A stretch of 53,873 nucleotides of DNA from Aquiluna sp. (GCA_028144365.1 JAOGAX010000004.1:1-53873); one strand, 5' to 3'; counted from the stretch's first letter, positions 35,947 to 45,597 are shown. Numbers and translations are program-made. Notes: generated by a model from the letters alone, not told the origin.

Positions 35947-37379
35947 GCGCTCAGCTCCCCAACAGCCCTTACGAAGCTCTCACCCCGGTGGGCATAGTCC
36001 CTAAATTGATCCATCGATGCCGCCGCTGGCGCCAGCAGCACGGTGTCCCCTGGCTCGGCCAGAGTTTGTGCGGCCAACACGGCATCTCTCATCACAGAAT
36101 CACCTGAAATGACACTAATTGCAGTGTCCGGCAATAGCTCGGAGAACAGCTTCGCGAGTTGCTCGGTCTCGCTACCTATTAGGACAGCGGCTCTGAGCCT
36201 TGTGCCGTGCTTTTTGATGAGCTCTGCGGGGTCCACACCCTTGAACAGTCCCCCAACTATCCAGACCACCGAATCGTAGGCAGAAAGTGAGCTGTTTGCG
36301 GCATGAGCATTGGTTGCCTTGGAGTCATTCACAAAGAGCACTCCGCCAATCTCCGCGACAAGTTGATTGCGATGCGGCGAAAGCTTGAAGGTTGTGATTG
36401 CCCGCCTGATGGACTGTGGAGGCACAGCCGCAGCGCGGGCAAGTGCTGTAGCCGCCGCAACGTTAGCTCTGAGTTGATCACTAACCGGTCCAATCTGGGA
36501 AAGCTCTGACTCAGTGGCTATCTCGAGCGCCTCTTCAGCACGGTTTGCCAAGAAAGCCCTGTCCACCAAAATTTCCTCAACAAAGCCAACCGCAGACTTC
36601 TGGGGTGTGAAAAGAGAAAAGGCGATTGCCCTGCAGCCCTCTAGAACATCGGCCTGCTGGGCAGCTTCCAACGTCTTGGGGTCCTGCTCGTTGAAGACAA
36701 TGGCGACTTCGGTGCCGAGGTAGATCTTGCTCTTTGCCTCGAAGTAGCTCTGCATATCCCCATGCCAGTCGAGGTGATCTTCTGCCAGGTTCAAAAAGGC
36801 GCTGGCAAAGGGGTGAATCTCTCCAAGGTAGTGAAGCTGGAAGCTAGATAGCTCCACCACCAAGAAATCAAAGCCTTCGGGGTCTCTAATCGCATCCAGA
36901 ATTGGGTTTCCAATGTTGCCGCAGGCGACGGCTCTGTGCGCATCGGCTGCCAACATCGCTGCTGTGAGCTCGCATGTCGTGGTTTTGCCGTTTGTCCCGG
37001 TTACCACGATCCACTTTGCGACCCTCGGGGTCTTGTCCCGAAGCCTGTAGGCAAGGTCAATGTCCGTAATTAGCTGAACTTTTCGACTCTCAAGCTCCTG
37101 AACCAGCGGATGCGAGGGGGCAAAACCAGGTGACACCACAGCAAAATCTGGGGTGAAGCCAAGTTCATCTAGGACCTTTGGAGAGTCATCGAAAATAAAC
37201 TTTGAGCCGATGACCTCGGCAAGGTCAACAAGCCGCTCATCGGCCGCCTCACCCACTGCCAAAGCCTCAACACCAAGTTCGACGAGGGTGTCAAGAGCGC
37301 TAAAACCCGACTTACCCAGGCCTAGAACTACAGCCTTAAGCTGCGACCAGTCCTCGTGCCAAGAGGTTGGAAGGCTCAT
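35943..37379 (-). CDS. murD: UDP-MurNAc-L-Ala:D-Glu ligase MurD
   Basis: Adds D-glutamate to the wall precursor. ATP-binding [36 protein letters not shown] and [10 protein letters not shown] are visible; the C-terminal domain ends in [19 protein letters not shown]. The ATG at 37379, overlapping the mraY stop as ATGA, gives 478 residues and is preferred to the upstream ATG at 37394 inside mraY. Confidence 0.95.
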   Translation of the reverse strand: MSLPTSWHEDWSQLKAVVLGLGKSGFSALDTLVELGVEALAVGEAADERLVDLAEVIGSKFIFDDSPKVLDELGFTPDFAVVSPGFAPSHPLVQELESRKVQLITDIDLAYRLRDKTPRVAKWIVVTGTNGKTTTCELTAAMLAADAHRAVACGNIGNPILDAIRDPEGFDFLVVELSSFQLHYLGEIHPFASAFLNLAEDHLDWHGDMQSYFEAKSKIYLGTEVAIVFNEQDPKTLEAAQQADVLEGCRAIAFSLFTPQKSAVGFVEEILVDRAFLANRAEEALEIATESELSQIGPVSDQLRANVAAATALARAAAVPPQSIRRAITTFKLSPHRNQLVAEIGGVLFVNDSKATNAHAANSSLSAYDSVVWIVGGLFKGVDPAELIKKHGTRLRAAVLIGSETEQLAKLFSELLPDTAISVISGDSVMRDAVLAAQTLAEPGDTVLLAPAAASMDQFRDYAHRGESFVRAVGELSA

Positions 37380-38479
37380 AGTCCGTAAATCCACTCCACA
37401 TAGAACAGTCCGACTCCGGCTGCAACGCAGAGTGCGGCGATGATCCAGAACCTCACGACGATGGTGATCTCAGCCCAGCCCTTGAGCTCGAAGTGGTGGT
37501 GCAGCGGCGACATCCGAAAGACCCTGCGACCCTTGCCATAGATCTTCTTAGTGAGCTTGAAGTAGGCCCGTTGGATTACCACTGACCCGGTCACAATCAC
37601 GAAGATTCCGCCGATAAGAATCAGTAGCAGCTCGGTCCTACTCACCACGGCTAGAGCAGCAAGCGCGCCACCTAGTCCAAGCGAGCCGGTGTCGCCCATA
37701 AAGAGCTGAGCCGGAGAGGTGTTCCACCACAAAAAGCCCACGCAGGCTCCCACTATTGCTGCGGCAACAACCGCAACATCCAGTGGATCTCTCACCTCAT
37801 AGCAGGCTGCAATGTTTTCAACAGCCGTCCGACACGACTGGTTGAACTGCCAAAAGCCGATGATTACATAGGCACCAATTGCAAAGATTGCCGACCCCGA
37901 TGCCAGGCCATCCAGCCCGTCAGCAATGTTGACTCCGTTCGAACTGGATGCAACAAGCAGGAACACCCACAGCACAAAAAGCCCCATACCAACGATCGGA
38001 CCCCAGAAAAACAGGTCAAAAGGCAAGTCCCTAAACAAAGAAATGTTGGTGCTGGCAGGAGTCAGCCCGCGGTCATCGGGGAATTGCAGCGCTAAAACGG
38101 CAAAGGCTATGGCTACCGTGCTCTGACCTGCGATCTTGGCCCAGCCGCTCAGGCCAAGCGATCGCTGGTTGCGGACTTTCAACAGGTCATCCACAAACCC
38201 AACCAGACCCAGCCCGGTCATCATAAATAGCACAAGCAACGCTGAGGCCGAAGGAGTCTCGCCGTTTACCAGCTTGGCAACGAAGTAGCCAACGATTGCG
38301 GCGGCGAGAATAACCAAACCACCCATGGTCGGAGTTCCACGTTTGGTGTGGTGAGTCTGTGGTCCATCGTCTCTGATGAACTGCCCCCACTGAAGCTTCT
38401 TGAAAAGTTGAATGAATGCGGGAGTCGCAAAAAGCGAGATAAATAGTGAAATGCCGCCGGCGGCTAGTAGCGCTCTCAC
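37376..38479 (-). CDS. mraY: Phospho-MurNAc-pentapeptide transferase MraY
   Basis: Moves the pentapeptide precursor onto undecaprenyl phosphate to form lipid I. Ten membrane segments in 367 residues; the active-site motifs are [17 protein letters not shown] (Asp pair), [27 protein letters not shown], and MSPLHHHFE (triple His). GTG start overlaps the murF stop as GTGA. Confidence 0.96.
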   Translation of the reverse strand: MRALLAAGGISLFISLFATPAFIQLFKKLQWGQFIRDDGPQTHHTKRGTPTMGGLVILAAAIVGYFVAKLVNGETPSASALLVLFMMTGLGLVGFVDDLLKVRNQRSLGLSGWAKIAGQSTVAIAFAVLALQFPDDRGLTPASTNISLFRDLPFDLFFWGPIVGMGLFVLWVFLLVASSSNGVNIADGLDGLASGSAIFAIGAYVIIGFWQFNQSCRTAVENIAACYEVRDPLDVAVVAAAIVGACVGFLWWNTSPAQLFMGDTGSLGLGGALAALAVVSRTELLLILIGGIFVIVTGSVVIQRAYFKLTKKIYGKGRRVFRMSPLHHHFELKGWAEITIVVRFWIIAALCVAAGVGLFYVEWIYGL

Positions 38480-39864
38480 TTCACACCCGCCAAATCATCA
38501 CCGAGGAACCTAAGCCCAGAGACGTTACTCGATTTCACCAACACCACGTCGCCAGGCAATAGCTTTTCACGGATAGCTTCAAAAGCCGTGCTAATCGGCT
38601 CGATGAATTGACTCTCGCCATCCCAGCTGCCCTCCTGCATGGCGCCCATGTGAATCAGTTTCGCCTCTTCCCCAATGACGAATAGCTGGTCGATATTGAG
38701 TCTGACCACAAGCCTTCCGATGGCATCGTGTTCCATCGCGGAAAACTCCCCCAGCTCAGCCATGTACCCAAGAACTGCCACCGTGCGGTTTCCCTGCCTG
38801 CCCAAAACAGCTAGGGATTGAAGTGCGGAGCGCATTGAGTCTGGCGAGGCGTTGTAAGCATCGTTAATCACGGAGAAGCCATCGGGACTCTGAATAAGCT
38901 GCATTCTCCAACGCTCTGGAGCATCCAGCCTCGAAACAGCCTCAGCGGAGTCTTCAGGCGAGACTCCAAGCTCCATTGCGGTCGCAAGTGCGGCAGCAAA
39001 ATTCATTGCGTGGTGCTCACCAAGAATCTTGAGCTGGACCGCTATCGGGTCGGCTCCCTCGATGCTGATCACAACCTTGGTGCCCTCTAGCGTCAGCTGA
39101 GTGCTCAAGATCCTTACCTGCGCATCCTCGCTAAATCCAAAGCCAACCCGCTTACCCGCAAACTCAAAGCCTCTTACTCGGGCGTCGTCGAAGTTCAAAA
39201 TGGCGGTGGATTGGATAAATGGCATCATCTCGGCCTTTATCTTCTCGGTGACCTCGATACCGCCAAACTCACCCGCGTGCGCCATTCCCACCTTCAGCTG
39301 GACACCGATGTCGGGCTTTGTCCAGCTTGCTAGCTTTGCAATAGACCCCAAACCTGCTGCCCCAAGTTCTAGCACCAAGAACTTGGTGTCCTGTTCAATC
39401 CGCAGCACAGTTAGTGGTAATCCGACCTCGTTGTTGTAGGACGCAACTGGAACAACTGTTTTTCCCTTGGGACCGAGAATCGCGCCAAGCATGTTCTTTG
39501 TTGAGGTCTTGCCGTTACTGCCGGTAATTCCTACAACCTTCAGCTGGCCCCCTGCTCGAACCCTGTTGAGAACTGCTTCGGCGAGCCTGCTAAGGGCTGC
39601 GACGGTGTCAGCAACAACAATCTGATCGGTCTCGAGATCTTCCTTCGGAGTGGAGACTATTGCTAGCGCAGCACCCGATAGCGCTGCGTCCACGAGGTAC
39701 TTGTGCCCATCCTCGCTCTCACCGAGCTTGGCGAAGAAGATGCCTCCTGGCTCGATCTTCCTAGAATCTGTGTCGCAAACACCCGATACCAAGGTCTCCG
39801 GCTTGCCTTTGTAGATCTCTCCAGATACGGCAACTGCAATCTCTTCAAGGGACATCGAGATCAT
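38476..39864 (-). CDS. murF: UDP-MurNAc-tripeptide:D-Ala-D-Ala ligase MurF
   Basis: Adds the terminal dipeptide to the precursor. [13 protein letters not shown] is the ATP loop; [24 protein letters not shown] and [12 protein letters not shown] are MurF marks. 462 residues. The ATG overlaps the murE stop as ATGA; Met4 is a less likely start. Confidence 0.95.
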   Translation of the reverse strand: MISMSLEEIAVAVSGEIYKGKPETLVSGVCDTDSRKIEPGGIFFAKLGESEDGHKYLVDAALSGAALAIVSTPKEDLETDQIVVADTVAALSRLAEAVLNRVRAGGQLKVVGITGSNGKTSTKNMLGAILGPKGKTVVPVASYNNEVGLPLTVLRIEQDTKFLVLELGAAGLGSIAKLASWTKPDIGVQLKVGMAHAGEFGGIEVTEKIKAEMMPFIQSTAILNFDDARVRGFEFAGKRVGFGFSEDAQVRILSTQLTLEGTKVVISIEGADPIAVQLKILGEHHAMNFAAALATAMELGVSPEDSAEAVSRLDAPERWRMQLIQSPDGFSVINDAYNASPDSMRSALQSLAVLGRQGNRTVAVLGYMAELGEFSAMEHDAIGRLVVRLNIDQLFVIGEEAKLIHMGAMQEGSWDGESQFIEPISTAFEAIREKLLPGDVVLVKSSNVSGLRFLGDDLAGVK

Positions 39865-41291
39865 GAGCCTGCGACCTCTCTGGCAATCTTGCGAGCATCA
39901 AATGGGACCTTTTTGCCAGCAATTTCCCTGTAACCGAGCGCTCCCGGGCCACACCACAGCACCGCTCTGCCAGCGGCATACTCGACTGCCCGCGTAATAG
40001 CCTCGGCCGGGTCTGCAACTTCGACGACGTCAATACTCGCCTCTTGTGCGGCGGCCATCAGCGCGGCTCTAATCGCGGCGGGGGCTTCGTCCCGCGGATG
40101 TTGGTCGGTCACATAAACCCTCGAAACCCCTGAGCAAGCTTTCGCCATCTCGGCACGTTTACCCTTGTCGCGATTACCCGATGCCCCGAGTACTACAACT
40201 AACTCTCCCCTGGTGCTCAATAGATACTGAACACTCGCGGCGACTCCGGCTGGGGTGTGGGCATAATCGACGAATACGTTGCCACCTGCATCCACAGCTT
40301 CTAGCCGGCCGGGAACGCTCAGCTCGATGCTCTCAAGCGCGTTCTGGACCTCAGTAGGGTCGAACCCAGCCTCAATGGCAAGAATGCTTGCTAGCGCCAG
40401 GTTTTTTGCCATCGGGCCAGCAACCCCAGCCTCAGTTACCACTTCAGCAGACCCAGAAATCCTGAATCCCTTTGGTAGTAGCTCCAGCTGGTAATCAAGG
40501 TGATCGCCAATACCCACCTTGGGAATCTCTATTTGTTCAAATAGTTTCTTGCCCCATTCATCCTCACAAACAATGACAGCGAGGTCCGAGTACTGAGAGG
40601 TGAAAAGCGCCTGCTTGGCCTCAAGGTAACTATCCATGTCGCCATAATCATCAAGGTGGTCTCTTGAGAGGTTGGTGAATCCGGCAACCTGGAACCTAAG
40701 GCCCTCGACTCGAGCTCTCGTTAGCGCCTGAGCGGAGACCTCAACTACGGCTCTCTGCTGTCCCGCCAGCTGCATTTTGTGAAGCAGCTGGTGAAGTCTG
40801 GGAGCCTCGGGGGTCGTGAGTTCACTGTCAAAAACCTGGTCTCCAACTAGCTGCTGGTGACTTGTGATTAGCCCCGTGCTCTCTCCAAGAGCTGTGAGGA
40901 GTCGTTGGAGGTAAATCGCGGTTGAAGTCTTGCCGTTAGTTCCGGTTATTCCAATCAGGTCAACCTTGCCAGAGTCAAAGACCTCCGCGGCGACCAGACC
41001 CGCTATCGACCTTGGATCGGGGTGGACAATCGTTGGTAGCGGGTATTCGCCAGGCCTGTCAGTGAGTAGCGCGGCTGCGCCTTTTGAAATGGCATCATCT
41101 AAAAAATCTAGGCCGTGAGCCTTAGCGCCCTGGACCGCGACAAAAAGATAGCCGGGTTCGACGTAAGCAGAGCCAATTGCAACGCCGGAGGGAACTGTGT
41201 CGCCTCCGGAGGAAAGCTGGCCGCCAAACTTAGCGGCAATGCTCGCAAGACTAGGCACCTGGTTTACCAGACCGGTTTGACGGGATGTCAT
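39861..41291 (-). CDS. murE: UDP-MurNAc-dipeptide:amino acid ligase MurE, non-DAP type motif
   Basis: Adds the third residue of the stem peptide. The ATP loop ITGTNGKTST (about 115-124), EVSAQALTRAR, NLSRDHLDDYGDMDSY and DYAHTPAGV are clear MurE marks. The residues that bind meso-DAP in well-studied enzymes are changed: DNPR is QHPR (397-400), and the later GKGHE is GPGAL. A substrate other than meso-DAP is therefore likely; which one cannot be read. The start is ATG 41291 (GTG 41294 also in frame), overlapping ftsI by 41 bases; no ribosome site, and GTG at 41258 is an alternative. Confidence 0.93.
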   Translation of the reverse strand: MTSRQTGLVNQVPSLASIAAKFGGQLSSGGDTVPSGVAIGSAYVEPGYLFVAVQGAKAHGLDFLDDAISKGAAALLTDRPGEYPLPTIVHPDPRSIAGLVAAEVFDSGKVDLIGITGTNGKTSTAIYLQRLLTALGESTGLITSHQQLVGDQVFDSELTTPEAPRLHQLLHKMQLAGQQRAVVEVSAQALTRARVEGLRFQVAGFTNLSRDHLDDYGDMDSYLEAKQALFTSQYSDLAVIVCEDEWGKKLFEQIEIPKVGIGDHLDYQLELLPKGFRISGSAEVVTEAGVAGPMAKNLALASILAIEAGFDPTEVQNALESIELSVPGRLEAVDAGGNVFVDYAHTPAGVAASVQYLLSTRGELVVVLGASGNRDKGKRAEMAKACSGVSRVYVTDQHPRDEAPAAIRAALMAAAQEASIDVVEVADPAEAITRAVEYAAGRAVLWCGPGALGYREIAGKKVPFDARKIAREVAGS

Positions 41292-43023
41292 CACGAGAGG
41301 TAGTGGTCGATGGCGGCACGCGATAGTGCTTTAGCGCCTGCTGCATGATCGCCTTGAAAGGTGGCGTTGCCTTGGCGGAGTTACTAACCCCCTCTGGTCT
41401 ATAGATTGTGACTCCGACTACAAACCTGGGGTTTTCAACGGGGGCCACTCCGTAGAAGGAGATGGCATAGCGCTCGCCATAGCCGTCACCTTCGCGGATT
41501 TGGGCGGTGCCGGTCTTTCCGGCCACCCGGTAGTCCTCAATTGCGGCCGTCTTACCAACTCCACCAAACTCGACTACCTTCTCCATTAGCTGGAGATTTA
41601 GGTCCGCATTTGCCTCGGAGATGACCCGGTAGCCCTTTTGATTTGGTTCGTAGAGGACCTCGCCGGCTGGACCAGTGCAGCTGTCAACCAGGATTGGATC
41701 AAGCCGCACTCCCCCATTGGCGATGGCCTGATAGGCAAAACCCATCTGCAGCGCGGTAACAGAGACGCCCTGCCCAAATAGGTGGGTGTATTTATCGGCA
41801 TACTGCCAATCTTCATAGGGCCTGAGAATTCCAGAGCTCTCGCCCTCGAAGTTCAGGCCACTGGTAGACCCAAAGCCAAAGTCCTGGAGGTAGTTGAAAC
41901 GCTCTTTTTCGTCGACCTCCATGCCAAAGGCATAGATGCCGGTGTTGGAGCTGTAGCGGAGAACACCAGCCAAGCTCAGATCGAACTCATCGTGATCAAA
42001 GCTGTCCTTGATTGACTCCCCGTAGTCAAGCTGCAGCCGGTCGGGAGCCTTCTTGGTTTCAAATTCGTTCGCTGCTCCAGAGTCCAAAACCATTGCGGAG
42101 GAAATCGACTTCATAATCGAGCCCGGCTCAAAAGCAAACTGCATGATCTTGCTACCGCGATTGCCCGCATCGGTGGCAGCGGGATCATTTGGATCCACTG
42201 TTGGCGCCTCAGCAGCTGCCAGAATGCGACCTGTTTCAACCTCAATAACGATTGCACTGGCCCAGTCGGCATTTAGCTCAGCGACGGTGTCGGCAAGTAC
42301 CTGCTGCGCAAAAAACTGCAGGTTCGAATCGATTGTCAGATTTAGGTTGCCGCCATCCTGGGTGGGCTGCGTGACAACATTCGAGGTCGGAATCCTCACA
42401 CCCTCGGCAGAGCGCTCATATTTCTCTTGGCCATCGACTCCTGCGAGGCAGCTGTTGAACTGTCTCTCGAGCCCCGCAAGCGGTGTGCCGTCACTACCCA
42501 CAAAGCCGATTAGGTTACCCGCGACCGCTCCGTTGGGGTAGAGCCGATCTGAGAACTGATCAAAGTAGATCCATGGCACCCTAAGGTCCCTTATGGCGTT
42601 ATAGGTTGCCGCATCCACGGCCTTTGCAAGGTTTGCGTATTCACTATCGCCCTCAAGTCGTGGCAACAGCTCTTCAAGGCTTAGTCCCAACAGAGGGGCA
42701 AGCTCCATAGCTATTGCCTCAACAGAGTGCTCGGTGACCACTCCGTCCTCTGCCCTAAAGACCGGGCCAACATTTTTCGGTGCTGCGTTTACGTCATACC
42801 TAAAAACGGTTCTGGCAAGTACCTGGCCACTGCTGTCCAGAATGTCGCCTCTAAGTGCCGTGAGGGTTTGAGTGACGCTTCTCCGTTCAAGGGACTTTTC
42901 TTGAATTTCCTCGGCACGCACGACCTGAAAGTCCACCAGACGCCAACCAAGAGCACCCACCAGGACAAAGAGAAGAAGCACAAAAGCTGTTAGACGGGAG
43001 GTCAATTTAGCGTGAGTGCCCAT
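41251..43023 (-). CDS. ftsI: Septal transpeptidase FtsI (class B PBP)
   Basis: Cross-links peptidoglycan at the septum with FtsW. A short cytoplasmic arm and one membrane helix (about 9-30) precede the PBP dimerisation domain. Transpeptidase motifs: SIMK at 302-305 (nucleophile Ser302), SSN in LRYSSNTG near 361, and KTGT in VAGKTGTAQI near 500. 590 residues; no PASTA domain. The ATG lies five bases after the ftsL stop. Confidence 0.96.
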   Translation of the reverse strand: MGTHAKLTSRLTAFVLLLFVLVGALGWRLVDFQVVRAEEIQEKSLERRSVTQTLTALRGDILDSSGQVLARTVFRYDVNAAPKNVGPVFRAEDGVVTEHSVEAIAMELAPLLGLSLEELLPRLEGDSEYANLAKAVDAATYNAIRDLRVPWIYFDQFSDRLYPNGAVAGNLIGFVGSDGTPLAGLERQFNSCLAGVDGQEKYERSAEGVRIPTSNVVTQPTQDGGNLNLTIDSNLQFFAQQVLADTVAELNADWASAIVIEVETGRILAAAEAPTVDPNDPAATDAGNRGSKIMQFAFEPGSIMKSISSAMVLDSGAANEFETKKAPDRLQLDYGESIKDSFDHDEFDLSLAGVLRYSSNTGIYAFGMEVDEKERFNYLQDFGFGSTSGLNFEGESSGILRPYEDWQYADKYTHLFGQGVSVTALQMGFAYQAIANGGVRLDPILVDSCTGPAGEVLYEPNQKGYRVISEANADLNLQLMEKVVEFGGVGKTAAIEDYRVAGKTGTAQIREGDGYGERYAISFYGVAPVENPRFVVGVTIYRPEGVSNSAKATPPFKAIMQQALKHYRVPPSTTTSRDDIPSNRSGKPGA

Positions 43024-43028
43024 ATTGC

Positions 43029-43547
43029 CTACCTGGTCGGGGATGCCGGAATAAGTCCTGACTCCAAAGCTAGGGCAGAATCTGCGTCCCAGACGATTGC
43101 AACACTGATATCGAAGCCACTTGCCGCGATGGTGCTGGGGCTGAACTCGGAAACCGTGCCGAGGGCCGCGTTGGCAACCATGTTGGCACTCGCAACTGCC
43201 GTCTCATCGGGATCTGCCGGTACTGGGTCACCGAACACCTTGCCGGAGCGAATGTCTAAGAGCACCGAGGCTGGGTTTGCGACCATTCCAAGGCGGTTGG
43301 CAGCATCAGCAAGGTTTTGAGGCGAGGCCAGGGAATCGACTTCCTCCTGGATGATCTGCACCTCGGTGGCGAGTTGACGTTTTTCAGCCATAAGTTGAGA
43401 GAGCTTGTAGGCGTCCTGAGTGAGAACCATGTTTAGCGAGAGCTGAACCACATAAACCAAGACAATGCCCAGAACAAAAATGAGTCCGGCGATGACGCTA
43501 GGCCTTAGCTTTCTGGCGTCCTGCTCGCTGAGCATCATTACTCTCAT
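43029..43547 (-). CDS. ftsL: FtsL-like divisome protein with long C-terminal tail
   Basis: A bitopic protein in the ftsL position between rsmH and ftsI. A basic cytoplasmic arm, one membrane helix (about 18-39) and a coiled coil (about 45-80) with the family-like ASPQNLADAANRLGMV match FtsL/FtsB partners that activate FtsWI. After that, about 80 further extracytoplasmic residues follow, rich in Ala/Asp/Pro/Ser, making it 172 residues, longer than the usual 100-120. ATG overlaps the rsmH stop as ATGA. Identity rests on position and topology more than sequence. Confidence 0.8.
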   Translation of the reverse strand: MRVMMLSEQDARKLRPSVIAGLIFVLGIVLVYVVQLSLNMVLTQDAYKLSQLMAEKRQLATEVQIIQEEVDSLASPQNLADAANRLGMVANPASVLLDIRSGKVFGDPVPADPDETAVASANMVANAALGTVSEFSPSTIAASGFDISVAIVWDADSALALESGLIPASPTR

Positions 43548-44506
43548 GCGCTCTTCTCCAGCTTCCTGGCTGCCCGAAGCCTTGCTGATGCCGCTCGAGG
43601 ATTATTAGAAAGTTCGGTCTCTCCGGCCCGCTCCACGCCCTTGGTGATCATGCTCAAACTTGGGCCCATTCCTGGCAGCTCGACTGGAAGCTCAATCGGG
43701 CTCTGGCTCGTGGCAGCCTTGCGCAGTGCGTCCTTGGTGATCTGATCCTCGAGGGAGTGATAGGACATAACCACGATTGCAGCCCCTGACCTAAGTGCCT
43801 CGATTGCTTGGGGAAGTGCTCGCTCGAGAACCTCCAGCTCCTCATTCACGGCAATGCGCAGAGCCTGATAGATCCGCTTGGCTGGGTGCCCGGACTGCTT
43901 ACCAGGGGCCTTGGGAACTACCGACTCGACAATTTCGTTTAGCTCGGCGCTGGAAGTAACTGGGCTTAGCTCCCTTTGCGCCACTATCTTTTTGGCAATT
44001 GGGAAGGCAAATCGCTCCTCACCAAAATCGCGGAAGATCTTGGTTAGATCCTCGACATCCAAAGTGGCTAGGAGGTCGGCAGCGGTTTTGCCCGCCGTCT
44101 GGTCCATCCGCATGTCAAGCGGTGCCTCCTGGGCATAGGCAAAACCACGCTCGCGCTGATCAAGCTGCATTGAGCTAACGCCAAGGTCAAAAAGCGCGCC
44201 ATCAATTTCCTCGATTGCCAAATCCTCCAGGACCTCTGAGAACTCGTCGTAGACGGCAAGTACCGGAGTGAACCTAGACCCAAAGCCTGCCAGCCTCTCG
44301 GTAGCGAGCTCTAGGGCGACCGGATCCCTATCGAGACCTACGACGCGGAGGTTTGCAAAGGAGTTCAGGAGGGCTTCAGTGTGTCCGCCAAGACCGAGGG
44401 TGGCGTCCACGACCACGGGACTGTTGCCTTGAATTCCGGGTTTGAGTAGCTCCAGGCAACGCTCAAGCATTACCGGGCGGTGAAGTTCGGAGGATAGATT
44501 GCTCAT
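43544..44506 (-). CDS. rsmH: 16S rRNA m4C1402 methyltransferase RsmH
   Basis: Methylates N4 of C1402 in 16S rRNA. The SAM site DATLGLGGHTEALL is at residues 34-47; DLGVSSMQLDQRERGFAY, FGEERFA, and SYHSLEDQITK are the family blocks. The frame is open to a TTG at 44614, but the ATG at 44506 puts HRPVML at residues 9-14, the normal place, and leaves a 117-base structured leader. The ribosome site is weak (AAGAAA), which fits a leader-controlled start. 320 residues. Confidence 0.95.
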   Translation of the reverse strand: MSNLSSELHRPVMLERCLELLKPGIQGNSPVVVDATLGLGGHTEALLNSFANLRVVGLDRDPVALELATERLAGFGSRFTPVLAVYDEFSEVLEDLAIEEIDGALFDLGVSSMQLDQRERGFAYAQEAPLDMRMDQTAGKTAADLLATLDVEDLTKIFRDFGEERFAFPIAKKIVAQRELSPVTSSAELNEIVESVVPKAPGKQSGHPAKRIYQALRIAVNEELEVLERALPQAIEALRSGAAIVVMSYHSLEDQITKDALRKAATSQSPIELPVELPGMGPSLSMITKGVERAGETELSNNPRAASARLRAARKLEKSA

Positions 44507-44531
44507 AGTTTCTTGGGGAACTATCCCTACC

Positions 44532-44616
44532 CTTTGGTCCCTGTCCGAATCCGTGAGCTTGGTTTTCACGGGGTCCGACTTAGGGGAAGAAAGCCGGGCT
44601 CGGCCAGAGACCAAAG
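44532..44616 (-). ncRNA. Structured leader of rsmH, candidate mraW RNA motif
   Basis: On the minus strand CTTTGGTCTCTG (44616-44605) pairs with CAGGGACCAAAG (44543-44532), twelve pairs with one G-T, enclosing a hairpin GCCG/CGGC (44604-44593) and a hairpin CCGTGA/TCACGG (44571-44551). A further GGGA/TCCC hairpin lies between this and the ATG. The mraW RNA motif is a known actinobacterial structure placed exactly here, upstream of rsmH (mraW) in the 5' region of wall operons; my match is by position and multi-stem form, not by checked consensus. Confidence 0.5.
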
Positions 44617-44623
44617 TGCAGGG

Positions 44624-45055
44624 CTAGAACAGCCCCGGAATCACCTCCTCCGCCTGTGTCGCAAACTTTTCTTCGTTGCTCGAGAGGTATTCCTGCCAGC
44701 TAGCGGCATCCCAGATCTCAGCCCTGGAACCGACACCGATGATGACGAGCTCCTTGGTGAGGCCTGCATAGTCCCTCAGGAGCTGGGGAACCAATACCCT
44801 GCCCTGCTTGTCGGGGGTGTCATCTGCAGCACCTGAGAGAAACAGACGCAGATACTTCCTGGCCTCCTCCGAGGTGACAGGTGCTTGGCGAATCTTTTCG
44901 TGGACGGACTCGAACTCACTCTTTGAGAAGACGTATAGGCAACGCTCCTGTCCGCGGGTTACCACCACACCGGCAGAGAGCTCATCGCGGAACTTCGCGG
45001 GAAGGATGATGCGGCCTTTGTCGTCAAGCTTTGGAGTATGAGTACCCAGCAACAT
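44624..45055 (-). CDS. mraZ: Transcriptional regulator MraZ
   Basis: An AbrB-like DNA-binding protein that controls its own operon, the dcw cluster. Two SpoVT-AbrB repeats are seen, beginning [22 protein letters not shown] and [18 protein letters not shown]. 143 residues, normal length. AAAGGGG lies ahead of the ATG. Three 10-bp repeats upstream are its probable operator. The rsmH leader separates it from the rest of the operon, so the two steps of control may act in series. Confidence 0.96.
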   Translation of the reverse strand: MLLGTHTPKLDDKGRIILPAKFRDELSAGVVVTRGQERCLYVFSKSEFESVHEKIRQAPVTSEEARKYLRLFLSGAADDTPDKQGRVLVPQLLRDYAGLTKELVIIGVGSRAEIWDAASWQEYLSSNEEKFATQAEEVIPGLF

Positions 45056-45080
45056 CGCCGCACCCCTTTCTTAGCTATTC

Positions 45081-45110
45081 CCCACTTTACTCCACTTTGC
45101 TCCACATTGC
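45081..45110 (-). promoter_or_regulatory. MraZ box: three direct repeats with 10-bp period
   Basis: On the minus strand the region reads GTGGAGCAAA, GTGGAGTAAA, GTGGGGAATA: three head-to-tail copies of a GTGG(A/G)G core at 10-bp spacing, 26 to 55 bases before the mraZ start. MraZ octamers are known to bind G-rich direct repeats near their own promoter. TAAAGT inside (45089-45084) may be the -10 box, which would place the operator on the promoter. Confidence 0.75.
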
Positions 45111-45145
45111 TGCAAAACGCAACCATTTTTATCACAATTTGGGCA

Positions 45146-45175
45146 AGAAAAAACCCCCGCAGTTTGGCGGGGGTT
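45146..45175 (-). terminator. Intrinsic terminator of the DUF3040 gene
   Basis: On the minus strand AACCCCCGC (45175-45167) pairs with GCGGGGGTT (45160-45152) over a six-base loop, followed by a run of Ts (45153-45148). It lies 19 bases after the DUF3040 stop and separates that gene from the mraZ promoter region. Confidence 0.9.
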
Positions 45176-45193
45176 ATTCGAATCTCTAGTCGT

Positions 45194-45541
45194 TTAGTCG
45201 TTATTGAACCTGTTATTCCAACGATCTTCAAAAAATGAGCCGCCGCCAGAGGGGAAATTTGTCTTTGGTAGCTCAGGCAGCCGGAAGTTACTGGAAGCCA
45301 CAACCAGCCCAATCACCATGACGATGAAGGCAACAACACCCATGAAGGTCACCTGGGTTGCGACGGCAAAAATAAGCAGGCCAATGCCCGCGATCATTGT
45401 CAGGACGCCGGCAACCAGCTTGCCCGCGCTGCGGTTCACCGAACCCACGCGCTTTAGCTTCTGGTCGAGGGACGCGTCCTCTTGCAAGAGGTTGCGCTCC
45501 ATCTCCTCCAGCAGTCGCTGTTCGTTTTCGGATAGTGCCAT
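45194..45541 (-). CDS. DUF3040 family membrane protein
   Basis: A small actinobacterial protein of unknown function, usually near mraZ. It starts MALSENEQRLLEEMERNL, the defining N-terminal motif, then has two hydrophobic segments (about 40-60 and 64-83), and a polar tail rich in Asn and aromatic residues. 115 residues. GGAGAGC stands ahead of the ATG. It is a single-gene unit with its own terminator, divergent from the polyprenyl synthase. Confidence 0.9.
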   Translation of the reverse strand: MALSENEQRLLEEMERNLLQEDASLDQKLKRVGSVNRSAGKLVAGVLTMIAGIGLLIFAVATQVTFMGVVAFIVMVIGLVVASSNFRLPELPKTNFPSGGGSFFEDRWNNRFNND

Positions 45542-45584
45542 TTAGCTCTCCATTCCCTCTAAATTGTAAACAGCGAAGTGCCGC

Positions 45585-45597
45585 TAGGCTATCCCGC
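45585..45597 (+). promoter_or_regulatory. Leaderless-type -10 box of the polyprenyl synthase gene
   Basis: TAGGCT (45585-45590) is followed by seven bases and the GTG at 45598; TTGTAA at 45564-45569 is a -35 candidate with 15-base spacing. No ribosome site precedes the GTG. Confidence 0.4.

Noticed and set aside
44507-44614. Extended rsmH N-terminus from TTG 44614
   Set aside because: The extra 36 residues do not look like RsmH and overlap a strongly structured leader; ATG 44506 gives the normal N-terminus.
5153-45491. The 14-base palindrome CCTCTTGCAAGAGG occurs twice (5153-5166 and 45478-45491)
   Set aside because: Both copies lie inside genes (rbpA and the DUF3040 gene) and encode the same LLQE residues with the same codons, so the repeat is explained by protein sequence.
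45397-45597. Extended N-terminus of the polyprenyl synthase
   Set aside because: It is Arg/Pro-rich antisense of the DUF3040 gene; GTG 45598 with its -10 box fits the family.
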